Shown here one piece after another: positions 17,949 to 27,323 of a stretch of 64,000 nucleotides of DNA. Every line of letters starts with the position of its first letter. Position 1 is the stretch's first letter. A program made the position numbers and the translations under genes. The stretch comes from Akkermansia muciniphila (GTDB taxonomy: Bacteria; Verrucomicrobiota; Verrucomicrobiia; Verrucomicrobiales; V1-33), in the NCBI GenBank assembly GCA_945900785.1, contig CAMDJM010000013.1, positions 1-64,000 on the forward strand. Direction: 5' to 3'. The notes under the pieces are model-generated. The model searched no databases. It was given only the letters and a program-made list of their open reading frames with translations, and was not told where the DNA came from.

Positions 17949-18196
17949 GAAAAATCAGAAAAAGCCCACGGTCCCGCAGGCTGGAGGGATAGTCATTCGG
18001 GACTTTTCCGGGCTGCGCCACGGTTTTTTTCGTATAACTGAAGCGACAGCGGTATGACCTGCCTCCGCCCTCTGCGGAGGTTTATTCCGGCGCGCTGCCC
18101 GGACCGGACCGGCCGGATCCAGGGGATTCTTCCCCCGTTGGAGAAGGCGAGGCCACGCTTGCATGGGAGGTTGGAGAGGGTTTGGGATGAAGCCGC

Positions 18197-19471
18197 ATGG
18201 AACGCACAGAAGTCATCATCATCGGAGCCGGGTTGGCAGGACTGTGCTGTGCGCGGCGCTTGGTGGAAAGTGGGGTGCGGGTGATCATTTTGGAGGGTTC
18301 GGATGGCGTGGGCGGCCGGGTGCGCACGGATCTGGTGGACGGATTCCGGCTGGACCGGGGGTTCCAGGTGCTGCTGACGGCTTATCCGGAGACGCGTCGC
18401 GTGTTGGATTACGAGGCTTTGAATCTGAAGGCGTTTTACCCTGGCAGCCTGGTGCGGGTAGGCAGCCACTGGCATCGCATGGCGGATCCCTGGCACGAAC
18501 CCCTCGACGCGCTGCGCAGTTTTTCCAATCCCGTCGGTTCGGCCTGGGACAAGGTGAAGGCCGGACTGCTCAGCCTCAAGGTGAACACTGGCCTGGCCCT
18601 GCCGAAAGCGCGGAATCCGGAGATCTCCACCCTGTCTTATTTGCAGAATCGTTTTTCCCCGGCGATGCTGGAGCGCTTCTTTCGTCCTTTCCTTGCGGGG
18701 GTGCTCCTGGACCGGGAATTGGAGGCGGGCAGCCGGTGGTTTGAGTGGCTCTACCGGATGTTCTCCACCGGCCAAACCGTCGTGCCGGCCCTCGGTATGG
18801 AGGAGATTCCCCGGCAATTGGCCGAGGCCCTGCCGCGTGGCACGCTGAGACTGCACAGCCGTGTCGACACCATCTACGCCGACCAGCAAAAGGTAAAGCT
18901 GAGCAACGGCAGTCAGATCACGGCCCGGGCGGTCGTGGTCGCCACGGATGCCGCAGCGGCCTCACGGCTAACCAATCAAATTTCCGCTCCGGCGGAAGGG
19001 CGTGCGGTGCGCTCATGGTGGTTCGCGGCCCGCGCGGCCTCGCATCAGGAGCCCATTCTCTATCTGAATGGCAATGGCACCGGCCCGGTCAATAACGCCG
19101 CCTGGATGAGCAATGTGAGCCGCAACTACGCCCCCGCTGGCCAGGCTTTGCTCAATGTGACCACCCTGCCCGGGATGGAGGGCTGGGATGATGAATTGGC
19201 GGTCCGCCGGCAGTTGCGCGATTGGTTCGGCCCGATCACGGATGACTGGCGGCTCCTTGGCGGGGATGTCCTGACCCACGCCGTGCCGGTCCCCGCGCAG
19301 TTGAATCCCAGATTCGAAGGTCGCCCCGCACGTCTCTCGCACGGCTTGTTCCTCTGTGGCGATCACCACGCCACCGCCTCGCTGAATGGAGCCATGGTTT
19401 CCGGCCGGCGGGCCGCTGAAGCGGTGCTGGAGGAATTCTCGGCCACGCCGCTCACGGCTGAGTTGTTCTGA
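18197..19471 (+). CDS. FAD-dependent amine-oxidase-like / protoporphyrinogen-oxidase-like oxidoreductase
   Basis: Flavoprotein of the NAD(P)-binding 'amino oxidase' superfamily (phytoene desaturase / protoporphyrinogen oxidase fold). The N-terminal dinucleotide motif is 'VIIIGAGLAGLCCARRL' followed by 'VIILEGSDGVGGRVRTDL', and the C-terminal FAD contact 'LFLCGDHHATASLNGAMVSG' completes the site. 424 residues. The relevant substrate is unknown; plant-like 'NAD(P)/FAD-dependent oxidoreductase' relatives are found near carotenoid or heme genes, but none is adjacent here. It stands alone between the divergent GT9 gene and a porin gene. Confidence 0.85.
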   Translation: MERTEVIIIGAGLAGLCCARRLVESGVRVIILEGSDGVGGRVRTDLVDGFRLDRGFQVLLTAYPETRRVLDYEALNLKAFYPGSLVRVGSHWHRMADPWHEPLDALRSFSNPVGSAWDKVKAGLLSLKVNTGLALPKARNPEISTLSYLQNRFSPAMLERFFRPFLAGVLLDRELEAGSRWFEWLYRMFSTGQTVVPALGMEEIPRQLAEALPRGTLRLHSRVDTIYADQQKVKLSNGSQITARAVVVATDAAAASRLTNQISAPAEGRAVRSWWFAARAASHQEPILYLNGNGTGPVNNAAWMSNVSRNYAPAGQALLNVTTLPGMEGWDDELAVRRQLRDWFGPITDDWRLLGGDVLTHAVPVPAQLNPRFEGRPARLSHGLFLCGDHHATASLNGAMVSGRRAAEAVLEEFSATPLTAELF

Positions 19472-19594
19472 TTTTGCACTCTGGGTGAAACGGAGGGGAT
19501 AAGCCCTGATTTAAAATCCTACTTGCGCAATATACATTTAAATTTAATGTATCCCCCATCGAACCCTTCTGTCCTGTTCCACATCCAAAATATC

Positions 19595-20761
19595 ATGTCC
19601 TTTTTCCTGATTGAACGCCGCCTCGCATTGCTCCCCATCATCCTGCTGGCCGCGTTACCGGCGACCACCCACGCCGGGGAGTCCGCCCCTCCTCTCACTA
19701 CGCCTGCCGCCGCTGTGGCCCAGCCTGATCCATGGAAGAAATGGGCTACTCTTTACAAAAACGATCAAAATCCCATCCTGCAGGAATTCAAGCTGCGGGG
19801 CCGCTATCAAGGCCAGCAGCATTGGCTGGACAGCAATCAGGGCGATGCCCAGGATTGGGAAAACCGGCGCTCCCGGCTGGGCTTTGATGCCACGCACTGG
19901 AACCGGAAGATCGAAATCCGCCTAGATGCCCAAAGCAATGATGCCTTCGATCCCCTCTACGACAGTCTCGTAGATGCCTACGTGAAATGGAAACCAGACC
20001 CTGCTTTCAGCCTGACGCTCGGCCGGCAGAAGCCACAGATTGGCGGCTATGACTGGCTCACTCCCACCATTATCACGCCTACATTCGAGCGGTCCCAGAT
20101 CTTCAACCAACTCAAAGTGGACCGCGCCAGTGGTGCCGTGGCCGAAGGAAAAGCCGGCAACTTCACTTGGCAGGGCGGGATCTATTCGAATGACATGGAT
20201 CAGGAGTTCGGCCAGTTCGATGGTGGATTCAGCTATGGAGCCGGGATTGGTTATCACTTTGGCGAAGACTGGGGCCTTAAAAAAGCCAATGGCCGCGTGG
20301 ACTGGTTGCACAGCGATCACGAAACCGGGGATTTGATCTTCAGCCGTTATGACGATCTGTTCTCTGCCACGCTCGAACTGCAGGATGGGCGCTGGAGTCT
20401 CGTCACCGAGGCCTTTTACGGCACCGGCAGCGCGGCACCTGACGTTTTCGGATTCTACCTTCAGCCAACCTGGGATCTCGTTCCGAAGAAGCTGCAGTTG
20501 GTAGGCCGCTATACCTTTTCTGCCGGAGATGGTCCGGACAGTGTGGTGGCCCCATCCCGCTATGAACGCACCGCCCCCAATCTGGTGTCCGGCGGAAAAG
20601 GAGACCGCTATCAGGCAGGTTATCTTGGCCTGCAATACTTCATCCAGGGTGATCACCTGAAGCTCATGGCTGGCGCGGAATACTCACAACTCGACGGCGG
20701 AGCGAAGGGCGGTGATCTCGATTCCCTGACACTCCTGACCGGAATCCGCCTTTCTTTCTAA
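19595..20761 (+). CDS. Outer-membrane porin, OprP/OprO-like
   Basis: Predicted 16-stranded beta-barrel. The signal peptide is residues 1-24 ('LLPIILLAALPATTHA'), then alternating amphipathic strands such as 'KIEIRLDAQSNDAFDPLYDSL' and 'FSLTLGRQKPQIGGYDWLTP', where the 'GRqkp.f' strand is typical of phosphate-selective porin O/P relatives. It ends in 'LTGIRLSF', with the C-terminal phenylalanine recognised by the BAM complex. Start ATG 19595 is chosen because it begins the signal peptide; 19523 is possible. 388 residues. Solute specificity is not determinable. Confidence 0.85.
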   Translation: MSFFLIERRLALLPIILLAALPATTHAGESAPPLTTPAAAVAQPDPWKKWATLYKNDQNPILQEFKLRGRYQGQQHWLDSNQGDAQDWENRRSRLGFDATHWNRKIEIRLDAQSNDAFDPLYDSLVDAYVKWKPDPAFSLTLGRQKPQIGGYDWLTPTIITPTFERSQIFNQLKVDRASGAVAEGKAGNFTWQGGIYSNDMDQEFGQFDGGFSYGAGIGYHFGEDWGLKKANGRVDWLHSDHETGDLIFSRYDDLFSATLELQDGRWSLVTEAFYGTGSAAPDVFGFYLQPTWDLVPKKLQLVGRYTFSAGDGPDSVVAPSRYERTAPNLVSGGKGDRYQAGYLGLQYFIQGDHLKLMAGAEYSQLDGGAKGGDLDSLTLLTGIRLSF

Positions 20762-20945
20762 CTTAAAAATCATTCCCGGAAAACAAAATGAATCGCTGAG
20801 GTCAAAAAGCCGCACCGGAGGCAATCGAGCATCTCGCCCGAACCGTCTTCGGGGAATAGATTAGCAGCATGACATCATGACTCCAAGTCTGCATGCCGCG
20901 CAGATCGCTGTAACTTCGCTGCCCATCGCGCGATCTTCACACAAC

Positions 20946-22379
20946 GTGTCCCGCTTTTTCATCTCCTTCGTCCCGTTTGCGTTCCTGCTTTGCGGCAATC
21001 TCCATGCGCCCACCGGGCAGGAGGCCGAGGCGCGTCTCCGTATGGCGCTGCAGATCGCCCGCGAAACGAATGGCCGTGCGCTCGTGGCCGGAGTCGAAAA
21101 ACTGGGCCGTGATTTCAAACGCGCCTTCCCTGCGGATGCGGAGGAGCAGGTTTGCAAAGTGGAGAAATCGGTCGGCATTGATCCCGGCGGCTGGAGCATG
21201 GCGGGGGAGCCGCTTTTCCACCCGACGCAGGAGATGGGCGGGAAGCTGAAGGCCGCCAAGCCGAAGCTGGACGCGGCGATGAAATCCGACAATGCAGCGG
21301 CGGTGCGTGAAGTAACTGCGGAGGTGATAGCGATTCTCGGTGACCAAGCGGGTGTGCCCGATGGCAGGCGCGCGGGGCGCAAGGTGGATGCGACTGCGTG
21401 GACGATGGGCGAGGGGGAGGCGGTGCGGCTTTTCATGGATGCGATGAAGGCCGAGGGCCCGATGGTGCGCGGACTTTCCGAGGGAAAAATGCTGCCGGAT
21501 GCGATGGCGCGCACCTATGCCTACATCCTCACGGGCGCGGTCACGGCGCGGCCATTTGTGGAGAAGCATCAGCCCGGCGATCTCGCGGCACTTGATGGGC
21601 TCGTGCGGGGCGTCGCGGGGATCCTTGTGAAACTCCAGCAGCCCGAAGGGCATTTCCCATTTCCTGACCTGCGCGGGAAAAGCATCCGTTTCGGCGACAT
21701 GATCGGAAAGGCGATGGCCGATGGAAAGGCAGAGGTGCGCGATGGGTGGGTGGTGACGGCGGACCCTGACGGCGGGACGCAGTTCGACACCGGGCTGTGC
21801 GGAACGTCGCTGCTGCTCGCGGGGAAGATTTACGGCAGCGATGAGTGGAAGAATGCGGGCCTGCGCGCAGCGGATTGGGCGCTCGGCCAGCAGTGCTGTG
21901 GGAATTTCAACTATAATGCTTTCTCCGTATCGCTGCTAGCGAACGCGGCGCGCTTGACTGGCGGGGCAAAATATCTCGACGGCGCACTGCGGAAATTCCG
22001 CGTGGGCGTGGCACCGGGGCAGGCACCGAACGGGCGCTGGCTCGACAGCCATAACGCGCGGACGGTTTACCATGTGATCATCATGCGTGCGCTAGGAGAT
22101 CTCGCGGTGGCGTTGCCTGCGGAAAAACGGGCGGAGGTGGAATCGGTGGCAAAGCCTGCGGTGCGCGCGATGCTGGATGAATTCGACGCGATGGGCGTCA
22201 CCGTTGAGGCATTGCCGGAATTGATCACGCTGGCGAACATTTTTCCCGGAGATACGCGTCTCGCCGACAGCGTGAAACGGATGGCAGTCAGCATCGCGGC
22301 GAAATGCACGGACGGAAAACGGGTGAAGATGGGGGCCTCGCCGCATCAACTCGCGGCGCTCCCGCTTGCTATGAAATAA
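20946..22379 (+). CDS. Exported protein of unknown function with alpha/alpha-toroid-like region
   Basis: No named family is recognised. A signal peptide opens the protein if translation begins at GTG 20946 (ATG 20877 would add 23 residues). The C-terminal half has regularly spaced helices with Trp, Gly and Tyr ('GLCGTSLLLAGKIYG', 'ADWALGQQCCGNFNYNAFS', 'KYLDGALRKFRVGV', 'NGRWLDSHNARTVYHVII'). That pattern recalls six-hairpin or terpenoid-cyclase-like toroids that act on glycans. Codons lean to GCG and CGC more than neighbours. Its last 288 nt overlap tail-to-tail with the halogenase-like frame. Confidence 0.7.
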   Translation: MSRFFISFVPFAFLLCGNLHAPTGQEAEARLRMALQIARETNGRALVAGVEKLGRDFKRAFPADAEEQVCKVEKSVGIDPGGWSMAGEPLFHPTQEMGGKLKAAKPKLDAAMKSDNAAAVREVTAEVIAILGDQAGVPDGRRAGRKVDATAWTMGEGEAVRLFMDAMKAEGPMVRGLSEGKMLPDAMARTYAYILTGAVTARPFVEKHQPGDLAALDGLVRGVAGILVKLQQPEGHFPFPDLRGKSIRFGDMIGKAMADGKAEVRDGWVVTADPDGGTQFDTGLCGTSLLLAGKIYGSDEWKNAGLRAADWALGQQCCGNFNYNAFSVSLLANAARLTGGAKYLDGALRKFRVGVAPGQAPNGRWLDSHNARTVYHVIIMRALGDLAVALPAEKRAEVESVAKPAVRAMLDEFDAMGVTVEALPELITLANIFPGDTRLADSVKRMAVSIAAKCTDGKRVKMGASPHQLAALPLAMK

Positions 22380-23639
22380 CGCACTGCGTGAGGGAGGGGT
22401 GACGCCCCGGATCAAGAGACGGGCGGCACTGCCCAGGATGAACTGGCTGCGCCGGGACTTTGTCAGGGCGCCAGCCGTCATGCAGGCGATGTGGCGGTTC
22501 AGCAGGCGGTCGATCCGCTGCTGGACGGGATGCGGCCGGTTCTGGCGCATCAGGTGGCCGGCTTCGTAGAGCGAGAAAATCGGCCCATCATAAAAGTAGC
22601 GGATGAGCCGCGTCCAATCGCGATACCAGCGCCGCATCGTGGCATCGTAGGGCCGGAGACTGCGGCCTGCCGCCAGGGTGGCATCCAGTTGTGCCGCAGA
22701 CTCCATCGCCAGAAAGAGACCGGACGAGAGCATAGGATCCACAAAGCCGAAGGCGTCACCAATGGCCGCCCAACCCGCACCGTGGGAGCGATGGGAGGTC
22801 AGTTGATAGTTGCTATAACTGCCGCAGGGGGAGATGCGCCGGGCGTGGCGGCCGGCTTCCTCCAGCAGGGGCTCATGGGCGAGACAGTAGGCGAGGCGTT
22901 CCTCCGCCGTCGCGCCAGCAGCACGGGCAGCTGCTTTTCCCAAAACGATGCCAAAGGACATCTTCCGGTCCGGCAGCGGAATGCGCCAGCTCCAGCCCTG
23001 GTTGAGGCGGGTGATCAGCACCTGACCGGCAGGAGAGGGCATGCCAAAATCCTGATAGTGGGCAAAGTGCGAGATGTCATCCCGCAGACCACGCTCAGCG
23101 CCGATGCCAAGCAGGCGGGCGAAGAACCGGGAGCGTCCGGTGGCATCGACCAAAAGGTCAGGGGGCTGGCCCCGGAACGTGGGCGCAAAGGCGTGCAACG
23201 CCTCCCCGGCGGCGGGGTCGAGCGAGAGTTCTGTCAGGGCACCGGGGGCGTGGCGCACCAGCCCGGCCCGGTGCGGAATAAAGCAGGCCCCAAGTTCGGC
23301 TGCGCGGGTTTTCAGCAAGCCGTCGAAAGGCAGCCGGTCCACATTGTAGGCGTAAGCAGGCAGTTGCGGCGCAACGGGCGAGAAATTGAAGTGGATGGAC
23401 GGTGCCAGGGGATGCAGGAAGGAAACCCCGGGCTTGTGCTGGCTGATGGCGGCGGTGCGTTCCTCAATCCCAAGACGGCGCAGCAGGGGAACCACCGCTG
23501 GGATGAGACTTTCCCCGACCAGCATTTCCGGGCGTTTCCCATCATCAAAAACCACCACCGGAACCCCTCTGGACGCCAGCAGCGCGGCCAGGGTGCAGGC
23601 CGCAGGACCAGCTCCGAGAATGGCGACACGTCTGGGCAT
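22092..23639 (-). CDS. FAD-dependent halogenase-like / tryptophan-halogenase-fold oxidoreductase
   Basis: Flavin monooxygenase fold. N-terminal 'VAILGAGPAACTLAALLA' binds FAD, 'MLVGESLIPAVVPLLRRLG' is the halogenase-type GESl motif, 'GWSWRIPLPD' matches the WxWxIP motif diagnostic of FAD-dependent halogenases, and 'GDAFGFVDPMLSSGLFLAME' is the second FAD contact. Whether it halogenates is not proven. The recognisable protein ends near 'AARLLIRG' (about 22395), but no stop occurs until 22092, deep inside the opposite-strand gene. The last ~95 residues are therefore an antisense tail, implying the original stop was lost at a junction. Confidence 0.82.
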   Translation of the reverse strand: MPRRVAILGAGPAACTLAALLASRGVPVVVFDDGKRPEMLVGESLIPAVVPLLRRLGIEERTAAISQHKPGVSFLHPLAPSIHFNFSPVAPQLPAYAYNVDRLPFDGLLKTRAAELGACFIPHRAGLVRHAPGALTELSLDPAAGEALHAFAPTFRGQPPDLLVDATGRSRFFARLLGIGAERGLRDDISHFAHYQDFGMPSPAGQVLITRLNQGWSWRIPLPDRKMSFGIVLGKAAARAAGATAEERLAYCLAHEPLLEEAGRHARRISPCGSYSNYQLTSHRSHGAGWAAIGDAFGFVDPMLSSGLFLAMESAAQLDATLAAGRSLRPYDATMRRWYRDWTRLIRYFYDGPIFSLYEAGHLMRQNRPHPVQQRIDRLLNRHIACMTAGALTKSRRSQFILGSAARLLIRGVTPPSRSALFHSKRERRELMRRGPHLHPFSVRAFRRDADCHPFHAVGETRISGKNVRQRDQFRQCLNGDAHRVEFIQHRAHRRLCHRFHLRPFFRRQRHREIS

Positions 23640-23823
23640 AGGGAGATGGATTAAGAGTCAATCGGGGTGAAAAGCGGCGAAGCCAGCACAGGTCCGGCCA
23701 GCCAGGACGGGAAACGATCCACCAATTTCCAAAGGAAGCAAATTGGAAGGACGCTCCTGATGACACGACAGATGCCATTCAGCCTCAGACATCCTGACCT
23801 GCCTGAAGGTGAGTGCTGAACCC

Positions 23824-24351
23824 TCAGTCGAAGGTGTTCCATTGCTTCGATGAGGAGTCGTAGCTGCACCGCAGCCACCCGGGAAGTTCGAATGAGACGT
23901 GGAAGCGGTCGGGAGCCACTGAAAGTGTAAAAGGCGTCCCGCGAAATCCCATCCGTGTGCGCGGCTCGATTGGGAGATAAGTCGGAACGAGGTCGCCGAG
24001 AGACTGTGGGTAGTAGCCGGTGGCAGAATAAAAACGCCCGACAGCGGCGATGATGGGCTTTGCCGCCGCGATGGATGCCTCCCGCTGGCGGGCTGAGATG
24101 AAGCCAGCGGCCCATGAGGAAGATAAGACGACAAAGAGGCCAGTGCCGAAGTAGAGAACGACGCGCCATCGCCGACGAATCACGCCCACCACGACGGCGG
24201 CGAAAAAGCCGGCGAGCGATACCGCTATCAACAAGCCAAGCAGACCCGTCGCAGCAAAACCGAAGGACGCACCTACCTGAAACGCCACGAGAGCAGCCCA
24301 CCCGGGTAGGACGCTGACAAGAAGCACGCTCTGTTTGGTTTTCGTTTTCAC
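23824..24351 (-). CDS. Membrane protein with pseudopilin-like C-terminal segment
   Basis: 175 residues. Three hydrophobic helices fall in about residues 8-80, then an extracytoplasmic domain ('AKPIIAAVGRFYSATGYYPQSLGDLVPTYLPIEP'). This last stretch resembles the 'YP.sL..L.P.yl' motif of GspG-type pseudopilins, but the protein lacks the prepilin N-terminus. The start is a GTG at 24351 with a strong GGAGG eight to nine nt upstream, an unusually good site for this window. A longer upstream frame is not coding-like. Function unknown. Confidence 0.68.
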   Translation of the reverse strand: MKTKTKQSVLLVSVLPGWAALVAFQVGASFGFAATGLLGLLIAVSLAGFFAAVVVGVIRRRWRVVLYFGTGLFVVLSSSWAAGFISARQREASIAAAKPIIAAVGRFYSATGYYPQSLGDLVPTYLPIEPRTRMGFRGTPFTLSVAPDRFHVSFELPGWLRCSYDSSSKQWNTFD

Positions 24352-24467
24352 GGGACGTGCCCTCCATCGACTAACGCCTAAGCTGTGCCGGCCGTCAGGT
24401 CGGGGATAGGCATGAAGACGGGGTAGCTGGTAGGTGTTGAGCCAGGCTGATGGTGGCCTGCGGAAGG

Positions 24468-25277
24468 TCAGTCCTTTTTGCCCAGTTCCCCACGCAGCCA
24501 GCCCGGGCGGTTGGTGGTGATGGCATCCACTCCTGCGGATTCCAACTGCTTTGCCCTGGTGGCGTCGTCCACGGTCCACATCAGTAATTTTAAATGCCTG
24601 GCCTTCACCGCTGCCGTGAATGCCGCTGTCACAGGCCAGTCCGAATGCAAATTCAGCCCGGCAAAGCCCGCCTCCTGACAAATGGCCAGCAGTGGCTCCA
24701 ACGTGGGCAGCGCTCCCGTCTGGGAGTCCGCCTTGTAACTGCTTAAAAAATAATGCTCCAACTCCGGCAGGGCCTTTTGGGAAGCCCGCAGGGTATCTTC
24801 CTGGAAACTGATCACCCGCATCTGCCCGGCCTTCAGACCAGCCGCCCGGATGACCCTGACAAATTCCGGAATAATCTCCGGTCCATCCTTCAACTCCAGC
24901 ACGATATGGCGGCCCGACGTCACCGTGGCGAGGATGGCGTCCAGCGTGGGCACGCGTTCTCCCTTGAAGGCAGCCCCTTTGAATGCGCCCACATCCAGTT
25001 GCTGGATTTCAGCCAGATTCAACTCCTTGATCTTCCGCGCCGGCGTCTCAAACCGTTTCGTATCCGCATCATGGAACACCGCCAGCTTCCCATCCCGGCT
25101 CAGCCACAGGTCCAACTCCACCGCATCCGCACCCTGCTCCCAGCCCAGCTTCATGGAGTTCAGAGTATTTTCCGGCGCATCATGGGAGGCCCCGCGGTGG
25201 GCGATGATTTCCAAACCAGGCAACCACGCCGGCATGAACAGGACCAGCGGCAAACAAAGGCGGAGAGAGGACTTCAT
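24468..25277 (-). CDS. Exported glycerophosphodiester phosphodiesterase
   Basis: Hydrolyses glycerophosphodiesters to glycerol-3-phosphate and an alcohol. The TIM-barrel active site is intact: 'IIAHRGASHDAPENT' (H27, R28, E37), 'AVELDLWLSRDG' (metal Glu/Asp), and 'AVFHDADT' (second His). Residues 1-21 form a signal peptide, so the enzyme is periplasmic. The C-terminal 'MWTVDDATRAKQLESAGVDAITTNRP' is typical of the family. 269 residues. It follows trpS by 43 nt on the same strand, in the run dedA-trpS-gdpD. Confidence 0.93.
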   Translation of the reverse strand: MKSSLRLCLPLVLFMPAWLPGLEIIAHRGASHDAPENTLNSMKLGWEQGADAVELDLWLSRDGKLAVFHDADTKRFETPARKIKELNLAEIQQLDVGAFKGAAFKGERVPTLDAILATVTSGRHIVLELKDGPEIIPEFVRVIRAAGLKAGQMRVISFQEDTLRASQKALPELEHYFLSSYKADSQTGALPTLEPLLAICQEAGFAGLNLHSDWPVTAAFTAAVKARHLKLLMWTVDDATRAKQLESAGVDAITTNRPGWLRGELGKKD

Positions 25278-25320
25278 AACTAAATAAATAAAAAAGGTTG
25301 CCCCGTCTCCAATTTCCCGC

Positions 25321-26286
25321 TCAGGCCCCCAACCCCATCGCTTTCCTGACGCGTTCCAGGGTCACGCGGGCGACGCTGCGGGCGCGTCCGGCACCACCGG
25401 CGAGGACTTGGGCCACGTAGGCAGGGTCGGCCACCAATTCCGCGCGGCGCTGGCGGGGAGCTTCGAATTTCAGCCAGATGGCTTCGAAGAGACGTTGTTT
25501 GAAGTCACCATACCCAGTGCCGCCAGCGCGGAAGTCGTGCTCCATTTTTGCCACCGCTTCAGGATCCGCGACCAGTTTGTAGAGAGTCATGATGAGGGAG
25601 GAGTCAGGGTCCTTCGGATCCTCCACAGGGGTGGAGTCGGTCTGGATCTGCATGATGATTTTCCGGAGTGCCTTTTCGGGGGCAAAAAGCGGGATGATGT
25701 TATTGTAGCTTTTGCTCATCTTTTGGCCATCCAGCCCGGGCACCACGGCGGTGGATTCCTGGATGCGGGGCTCAGGGATTTTCAGGATTTCACCGTAGAG
25801 GTGGTTGACGCTTTTGGCGATGTCGCGGGTAACTTCCACGTGCTGCTTCTGGTCTTTGCCCACCGGCACGACGTCGCTGTCATACAACAGAATATCCGCC
25901 GCCATGAGCACGGGATAGGCGAAGAGGCCATGGAAAGCTTCCATGCCCCGGGCCGTTTTGTCCTTGTAGGAATGGCAGCGTTCCAGCAGGCCCATCGGCG
26001 TCACCGTGCTGAGCAGCCAGGAGAGTTCGCAGACTTCCGGCACGTCGCTTTGGCGGAAGAAGACGGCTTTTTCCGGATCCAGCCCGCAGGCCAGAAAATC
26101 CAGGGCCAGATCCTGGCAATGCTGGCGGAGCAGCAGAGGGTCCCTGACGCTGGTGAGGGAGTGATAGTCCGCGATGAAGTAAAAAGCCTCTCCTTCATGC
26201 TGCAGCTGCAGGGCAGGCTGCATCATGCCGAAGTAGTTCCCGAGATGAAGCCGGCCGGAGGGTTGGAGTCCAGAAAGGATGCGCAT
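25321..26286 (-). CDS. trpS: Tryptophanyl-tRNA synthetase
   Basis: Class I aminoacyl-tRNA synthetase charging tRNA-Trp. The HIGH-type motif is 'GRLHLGNYFG' (residues 11-20) and the KMSKS motif is exact, K189-M-S-K-S193. 'SVRDPLLLRQHCQDLALDFLACGLDP' is the family dimer/Trp-pocket region. 321 residues is the standard bacterial length. It starts 14 nt after dedA stops, on the same strand, so dedA, trpS and gdpD likely form one transcript. Confidence 0.97.
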   Translation of the reverse strand: MRILSGLQPSGRLHLGNYFGMMQPALQLQHEGEAFYFIADYHSLTSVRDPLLLRQHCQDLALDFLACGLDPEKAVFFRQSDVPEVCELSWLLSTVTPMGLLERCHSYKDKTARGMEAFHGLFAYPVLMAADILLYDSDVVPVGKDQKQHVEVTRDIAKSVNHLYGEILKIPEPRIQESTAVVPGLDGQKMSKSYNNIIPLFAPEKALRKIIMQIQTDSTPVEDPKDPDSSLIMTLYKLVADPEAVAKMEHDFRAGGTGYGDFKQRLFEAIWLKFEAPRQRRAELVADPAYVAQVLAGGAGRARSVARVTLERVRKAMGLGA

Positions 26287-26300
26287 GGCTGCCAGTCGCG

Positions 26301-26975
26301 CTACGGTGAAGGGGTGTCAATCGCTCCCCGTTTATTCGCCGCCCGGGCCTGCAGCAACCCGATGATGGCAGGCAGCAGGCTCACGAAAATAATCCCGATG
26401 ACGACCAGTTCAAAGTGCTTCTTCACGGTTTCCAACTGGCCGAAGAAATATCCGGCAGGAATGATGAGGGCTACCCAGAGCACGGCACCCACCACGTTGA
26501 AATACATGAACTTGCCGTAATCCATCCTTCCGCTGCCCGCCACAAATGGGGCAAAGGTGCGGACAATCGGGACGAAGCGCGCGATGATCAGCGTTTTGCC
26601 ACCATATTTTTCGTAAAAGGCATTGGTCTTGTCGATATGATCCTGTTTCACAATACGGGGAAATTTCCGCATCAGCCACTGGCTGAGGTGCCGCCCAATC
26701 CAGTAATTGACCGAGTCTCCCAAAATAGCCGCCGTAAGAATCACCAGGCTGACCAACCAGACATTCATGCCCATTTCCGGGCGCGCCGAGATGGCCCCCA
26801 CGGCGAAAAGCAAGGAATCCCCCGGAAGAAATGGGGTGATCACCAGCCCGGTTTCGGCAAAAATGATGGCGAAAAGAATGCCATAGACCGCCACTGGATG
26901 CAATTGCTGAACCCAGCCTTCCAGATATTCATTGATGTGGCGGATGAGATCCCAGGCTTTAAGTAGTAGTTCCAT
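26301..26975 (-). CDS. DedA-family inner-membrane protein
   Basis: DedA/VTT-domain protein; this family transports lipid carriers such as undecaprenyl phosphate across the inner membrane. The sequence has the hallmark 'FAETGLVITPFLPGDSLLF' half-helix, 'GDSVNYWIGRHL', 'YEKYGGKTLIIARFVPIVRTFAPFVAG' with the conserved R..P..R segment, and C-terminal transmembrane helices. 224 residues is normal. It is the first gene of the dedA-trpS-gdpD run; its promoter should lie in the spacer shared with the divergent lipid-synthesis genes. Confidence 0.94.
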   Translation of the reverse strand: MELLLKAWDLIRHINEYLEGWVQQLHPVAVYGILFAIIFAETGLVITPFLPGDSLLFAVGAISARPEMGMNVWLVSLVILTAAILGDSVNYWIGRHLSQWLMRKFPRIVKQDHIDKTNAFYEKYGGKTLIIARFVPIVRTFAPFVAGSGRMDYGKFMYFNVVGAVLWVALIIPAGYFFGQLETVKKHFELVVIGIIFVSLLPAIIGLLQARAANKRGAIDTPSP

Positions 26976-27323
26976 GCTGAATTGGGTAGGGGCGGGAAGA
27001 TGGGGTGCAAAGGCAGCTCAACGGCAAGGCTGGTTCCGTTCCACCCGGTGGGCGGATTTGGGGATTACTGGGCCATTCCATGGTGCGCGGACCATAGGTG
27101 GCGTTTGTGTTTTGTCACCGGAAGAAAAGCGCCGCCCCCTCCAATCCGGCCCAGGCCGGGTTTTCAGGGGCTGGGGATGAAGGCGGATCCACGCCGATGG
27201 ATCAGCTCAAAATCCTGCCACCGGTTCAATTTTACGGGTTTTGGGGTTTTGGCTCCATGGCAGTGCATTAAAAATTCAAAGTTGCAAATTGCACCGGGCA
27301 GAAAATGGGAAAAAACTAACCCC
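26976..27323. other. Spacer between divergent dedA and phospholipid genes
   Basis: 348 bp, presumably holding promoters for both directions. The only long open frame continues upstream from the CDP-alcohol phosphotransferase start and lacks protein-like composition. The last ~60 bp (27265-27320) turn AT-rich. No riboswitch, tRNA or convincing hairpin was recognised. Confidence 0.6.
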
